64,000 nucleotides of DNA, taken from assembly GCF_025840185.1 (NCBI RefSeq), contig NZ_JAMPJU010000001.1, forward strand, positions 1 through 64,000, given 5' to 3'. Both the position numbers and the translations under genes were made by a program. The notes under the pieces are model-generated. The model made no database searches. It saw nothing but the letters and a program-made list of their open reading frames with translations, and had not been told where the DNA came from. Source of the stretch: Brenneria izbisi. GTDB taxonomy: Bacteria > Pseudomonadota > Gammaproteobacteria > Enterobacterales > Enterobacteriaceae. Shown piece after piece: positions 61,169 through 64,000 of the stretch. The stretch's first letter is position 1, and the number at the start of each line of letters is the position of its first letter.

Positions 61169-62188
61169 ATGAAGAGAAAGAAGATTGGTGTACTGGTAGT
61201 TGCTTTGCTGCTGTTGGCGAGTCTGCTTCTGTGGCAGAAACTTCAGCGGTTTGCCGGTTCGCCACTTGCGATTGGACAAGAAACGATTTTTACGCTGCCA
61301 GCGGGGACGGGGCGTGAAGGGTTGGAAATGTTATTACTGGATCAGAAAATCATAACCGAAGGAACCTTCTTTCCCTGGTTGCTGCGTACCGAGCCGGAAC
61401 TGGCAAAGTTTAAGGCCGGAACATACCGCTTTACCACTGGCATGACAGTCCGTGAGATGCTGGCGTTGTTAGCCAGCGGAAAAGAAGCACAGTTTTCTAT
61501 TCGGTTTGTTGAAGGATCGCGACTGAGAGATTGGCTCGAAACCCTGCGTCAATCGCCCTATATTAAACATGAACTGCATGATAAAAGCATGCAGGAAGTG
61601 GCGATTGATCTTGGTATAAAAGATAAACCCAACCCGGAAGGATGGTTTTACCCGGATACGTATCTGTATACGGCGAACACTACCGATCGGGCGCTGTTGC
61701 AACGTGCTCATCAGCGGATGAAGAACACTGTCGATGAAGTATGGCAGGGTAAAGAAGACGGTTTGCCTTACAAAACGCCGGATGAGTTACTTACTATGGC
61801 CTCGATCATTGAGAAAGAAACGGCGGTGAGCGAGGAGCGGTCTCAGGTGGCCTCGGTTTTTGTTAACCGTCTGCGTATCGGCATGCGTTTACAAACCGAT
61901 CCAACGGTTATTTATGGCATGGGAGAGGCGTACACTGGAACGATCACCCGTAAGGCGCTGGATACGTCAACGCCTTACAATACGTATATCATCTCCGGTC
62001 TACCGCCAACGCCGATTGCCATGCCAGGCAGAGCGTCGCTGGAAGCCGCCGCGCATCCGGCTAAAACGTCATATCTCTATTTTGTGGCTGACGGCAAAGG
62101 CGGGCACCGTTTCACCACTAACCTTGCCGATCATAACCGTGCTGTAAGGGTATATCGCTCAGCGCTAAAGGAACGGGATGAACAGTAA
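61169..62188 (+). CDS. mltG: endolytic murein transglycosylase MltG
   Basis: A 339-residue inner-membrane enzyme (YceG) that cuts nascent glycan strands and may act as a terminator of peptidoglycan elongation. One N-terminal membrane helix (about 6-23), a LysM-like region, then the YceG domain with the catalytic Glu217 in [20 protein letters not shown]. It overlaps tmk by 11 bases. Confidence 0.95.
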   Translation: MKRKKIGVLVVALLLLASLLLWQKLQRFAGSPLAIGQETIFTLPAGTGREGLEMLLLDQKIITEGTFFPWLLRTEPELAKFKAGTYRFTTGMTVREMLALLASGKEAQFSIRFVEGSRLRDWLETLRQSPYIKHELHDKSMQEVAIDLGIKDKPNPEGWFYPDTYLYTANTTDRALLQRAHQRMKNTVDEVWQGKEDGLPYKTPDELLTMASIIEKETAVSEERSQVASVFVNRLRIGMRLQTDPTVIYGMGEAYTGTITRKALDTSTPYNTYIISGLPPTPIAMPGRASLEAAAHPAKTSYLYFVADGKGGHRFTTNLADHNRAVRVYRSALKERDEQ

Positions 62189-62849
62189 ATTTATTGTTAT
62201 TGAAGGTTTGGAAGGCGCAGGGAAAACCACCGCCCGTGAGATTGTTGTCGAGACGTTGCGGACATACGGTATACAGGACGTTATTTTCACGCGTGAGCCT
62301 GGCGGTACGCCGCTGGCCGAGAAGTTGCGGGAATTGATCAAGCAGGGTATGGCGGATGAAAAGGTGACGGACAAAGCAGAAGTGCTGATGTTGTACGCCG
62401 CCAGAGTGCAATTGGTCGATAATGTCATCAAGCCCGCGTTAGCCAACGGTCGGTGGGTGATTGGCGATCGACATGATCTCTCTTCGCAGGCTTATCAGGG
62501 TGGAGGTCGCGGCATTGATCCGAAATTGTTGCTGTCATTGCGCGATACCGTGCTGGGCGACTTTCGGCCAGATCTGACGCTTTATCTTGATTTGCCGCCC
62601 GCCATCGGGCTGCAACGGGCGCGGGCGCGTGGGGAACTGGATCGTATCGAACAGGAGTCGTTGGCGTTCTTTGAACGTACACGCGCACGCTATCAGGCGT
62701 TGGCCGCGCAAGAGCCTGACATCGTCACCATTGATGCATCCCAATCGCTGGAAAACGTCAGTGCGGCTATTCAGGCAACCTTGCGGGAATGGCTGCAACA
62801 GCAGGGATTACCTCAACAGCCCGTTGCGCTTTCTCAGGATCGTGACTAA
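62178..62849 (+). CDS. tmk: thymidylate kinase
   Basis: A 223-residue kinase that makes dTDP from dTMP. The P-loop is GLEGAGKTT at 10-18, the DR motif [17 protein letters not shown], and the LID region near 140-160. About 10 residues longer than Escherichia at the C-terminus. It overlaps mltG and its stop overlaps the holB start by one base, so translation is coupled. Confidence 0.96.
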   Translation: MNSKFIVIEGLEGAGKTTAREIVVETLRTYGIQDVIFTREPGGTPLAEKLRELIKQGMADEKVTDKAEVLMLYAARVQLVDNVIKPALANGRWVIGDRHDLSSQAYQGGGRGIDPKLLLSLRDTVLGDFRPDLTLYLDLPPAIGLQRARARGELDRIEQESLAFFERTRARYQALAAQEPDIVTIDASQSLENVSAAIQATLREWLQQQGLPQQPVALSQDRD

Positions 62850-63862
62850 TGGATTGGTATCCGTGGCTTAACGCGCCTTACCGTCAGTTGATCGCGCAAT
62901 ATCAGGCGGGGAGAGGACATCATGCCATTTTGCTGCACGCGCTGGCTGGCATGGGCGATGACGCATTGGTCTATGCCTTAAGTCGCTGGCTGATGTGTCA
63001 ACATCCCGCTGGTATGAAAAGCTGCGGCAAGTGCCACGCCTGTCATTTGATGATCGCGGGGACACACCCTGACTGGTATATGCTCAGCCCGGAAAAAGGG
63101 AAGCAGAGCCTGGGCGTTGATGCCGTACGTGACGTGCTGGATAAACTTTATCAGCATTCACGACAAGGCGGCGCTAAAGTGATTTGGCTGCCCTCTGCCG
63201 AGCTTTTGACCGAAGCCGCGGCCAATGCGTTGCTGAAGACATTGGAAGAGCCGCCGCAAAGCACCTATTTTCTGTTTGGCTGCCGCGAACCGTCGCGTCT
63301 GTTGGCGACGATGCGCAGCCGTTGTCTGTATCAGTATCTGGCGCCACCAGACGAAACCCAGAGCGTGCTATGGTTGAATACGCGTCATAGCAACGATACG
63401 CAGGCGATACGCACCGCGCTAAGGCTACAGGCGGGCGCGCCGCTGGCCGCCGAGTCGTTGTTGCGGCCGGAGCGCTGGAAACAACGTGGCGCGTTGTGCC
63501 AGGGGGTGTTTGCCTCGCTGGTATCTCGCGATCTGCTTTCGCTAATTTCTCTGCTAAATCATGATGATGTCGATGAGCGTATTCATTGGCTGAGTTCACT
63601 GCTGCTGGATGCGATAAAATGGCAGCAAGGCGCGGGTGAACATCGGGTTAATCAGGATCAGGCAATACTGGTTGAACGTTTAGCGCATGAGTCCGCCAAC
63701 GCCCAATTACAGTATGAACTGCGCCAATGGTTGGTTTGCCGACAAAAGTTATTGACGGTAACCGGTGTTAACCGTGAACTGCTGTTGACGGAACGGCTGC
63801 TTGATGCTGAACAGAGCCTGTCCGCCACGGTTCAGCGACATTTTCATCCATTCTCTGCTTAA
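62849..63862 (+). CDS. holB: DNA polymerase III delta-prime subunit HolB
   Basis: A 337-residue clamp-loader subunit. The degenerate P-loop [15 protein letters not shown] (34-48) lacks the nucleotide-binding Lys, as expected for delta-prime; the zinc module has Cys50, Cys59, Cys62 and Cys65; LLKTLEEPP is the sensor/SRC-type segment. It stimulates loading of the sliding clamp with tau/gamma and delta. Confidence 0.96.
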   Translation: MDWYPWLNAPYRQLIAQYQAGRGHHAILLHALAGMGDDALVYALSRWLMCQHPAGMKSCGKCHACHLMIAGTHPDWYMLSPEKGKQSLGVDAVRDVLDKLYQHSRQGGAKVIWLPSAELLTEAAANALLKTLEEPPQSTYFLFGCREPSRLLATMRSRCLYQYLAPPDETQSVLWLNTRHSNDTQAIRTALRLQAGAPLAAESLLRPERWKQRGALCQGVFASLVSRDLLSLISLLNHDDVDERIHWLSSLLLDAIKWQQGAGEHRVNQDQAILVERLAHESANAQLQYELRQWLVCRQKLLTVTGVNRELLLTERLLDAEQSLSATVQRHFHPFSA

Positions 63863-63881
63863 TCTATTTTGGGTAAATATC

Positions 63882-64000
63882 ATGTTGTTAGTTGATTCCC
63901 ACTGCCACCTTGACGGACTGGATTATCAGTCGTTACATAAAGATGTGTCTGATGTGCTTGAGAAGGCGAAAAGCCGCGAGGTCGGCTTCATTCTGGCGGT
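63882..64000 (+). CDS. ycfH: TatD-family metal-dependent deoxyribonuclease YcfH, 5-prime part
   Basis: The first 39 codons are seen before the window ends. [15 protein letters not shown] contains the metal-binding H-x-H of TatD-family amidohydrolases, and its place after holB matches Escherichia ycfH. The rest lies outside. Confidence 0.88.
   Translation, partial: MLLVDSHCHLDGLDYQSLHKDVSDVLEKAKSREVGFILA

Overview
The window is chromosomal DNA from an enterobacterium of the order Enterobacterales. The mix of an Escherichia-like core gene order (ompA-sulA-tfoX-yccSF-helD-mgsA; opgGH-mdtG-lpxL; rne-rluC-yceFD-rpmF-plsX-fabHDG-acpP-fabF-pabC-mltG-tmk-holB) with a clustered motility locus end, an Rpn-type nuclease relic and betTIBA suggests a plant-associated Pectobacteriaceae genome (Brenneria, Pectobacterium, Dickeya or Lonsdalea type). 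Genus is inference; no rRNA or other decisive marker is present.

Layout. 1-84: probable right end of an IS256-family insertion sequence. 145-4197: border of a flagellar locus, with a glycosyltransferase/TPR protein (candidate flagellin modifier), a frameshifted Rpn nuclease flanked by direct repeats, then fliA and fliZ. 4198-6806: phoH with a possible Pho box, tRNA-Ser(GGA) and an RpiB/LacAB-type isomerase. 6807-12970: osmoprotection locus, choline transporter betT divergent from betI-betB-betA with a BetI-type palindrome between them. 13105-28020: core block yebE, fabA, ycbZ, matP, ompA, sulA, tfoX, yccS, yccF, helD, mgsA, yccU, hspQ, acyP, tusE, yccA, tRNA-Ser(TGA). 28021-34180: AT-rich accessory stretch of small orphan genes (ABM-fold monooxygenase, YmgB/AriR-like protein, a frameshifted relic, UspF-like protein, YbiI zinc finger, GhoT/OrtT-like membrane toxin, ribbon-helix-helix protein, unknown 89-residue protein) ending in a chemoreceptor. 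34637-47901: osmoregulated periplasmic glucan genes opgGH, mdtG, lpxL, an Old Yellow Enzyme, trhO, yceI-yceJ, bssS, an unknown small protein, dinI and pyrC. 48088-64000: quinol-monooxygenase-like gene, rne, rluC, yceF, and the long yceD-rpmF-fatty-acid-synthesis cluster running into pabC, mltG, tmk, holB and the start of a tatD-family gene.

How the parts work together. Two SOS genes (sulA, dinI) each carry a perfect CTGT-N8-ACAG LexA box over the predicted promoter. Fatty-acid synthesis is represented both by fabA, with FadR- and FabR-like sites, and by the plsX-fabHDG-acpP-fabF cluster. Osmotic adaptation is represented by bet, opgGH and ompA. Compared with Escherichia, rmf is missing beside fabA, opgC is missing beside opgG, and the flg/murJ/rimJ block is missing between pyrC and rne, so the window contains several rearrangement joints. 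No CRISPR array, prophage or complete insertion sequence is visible.
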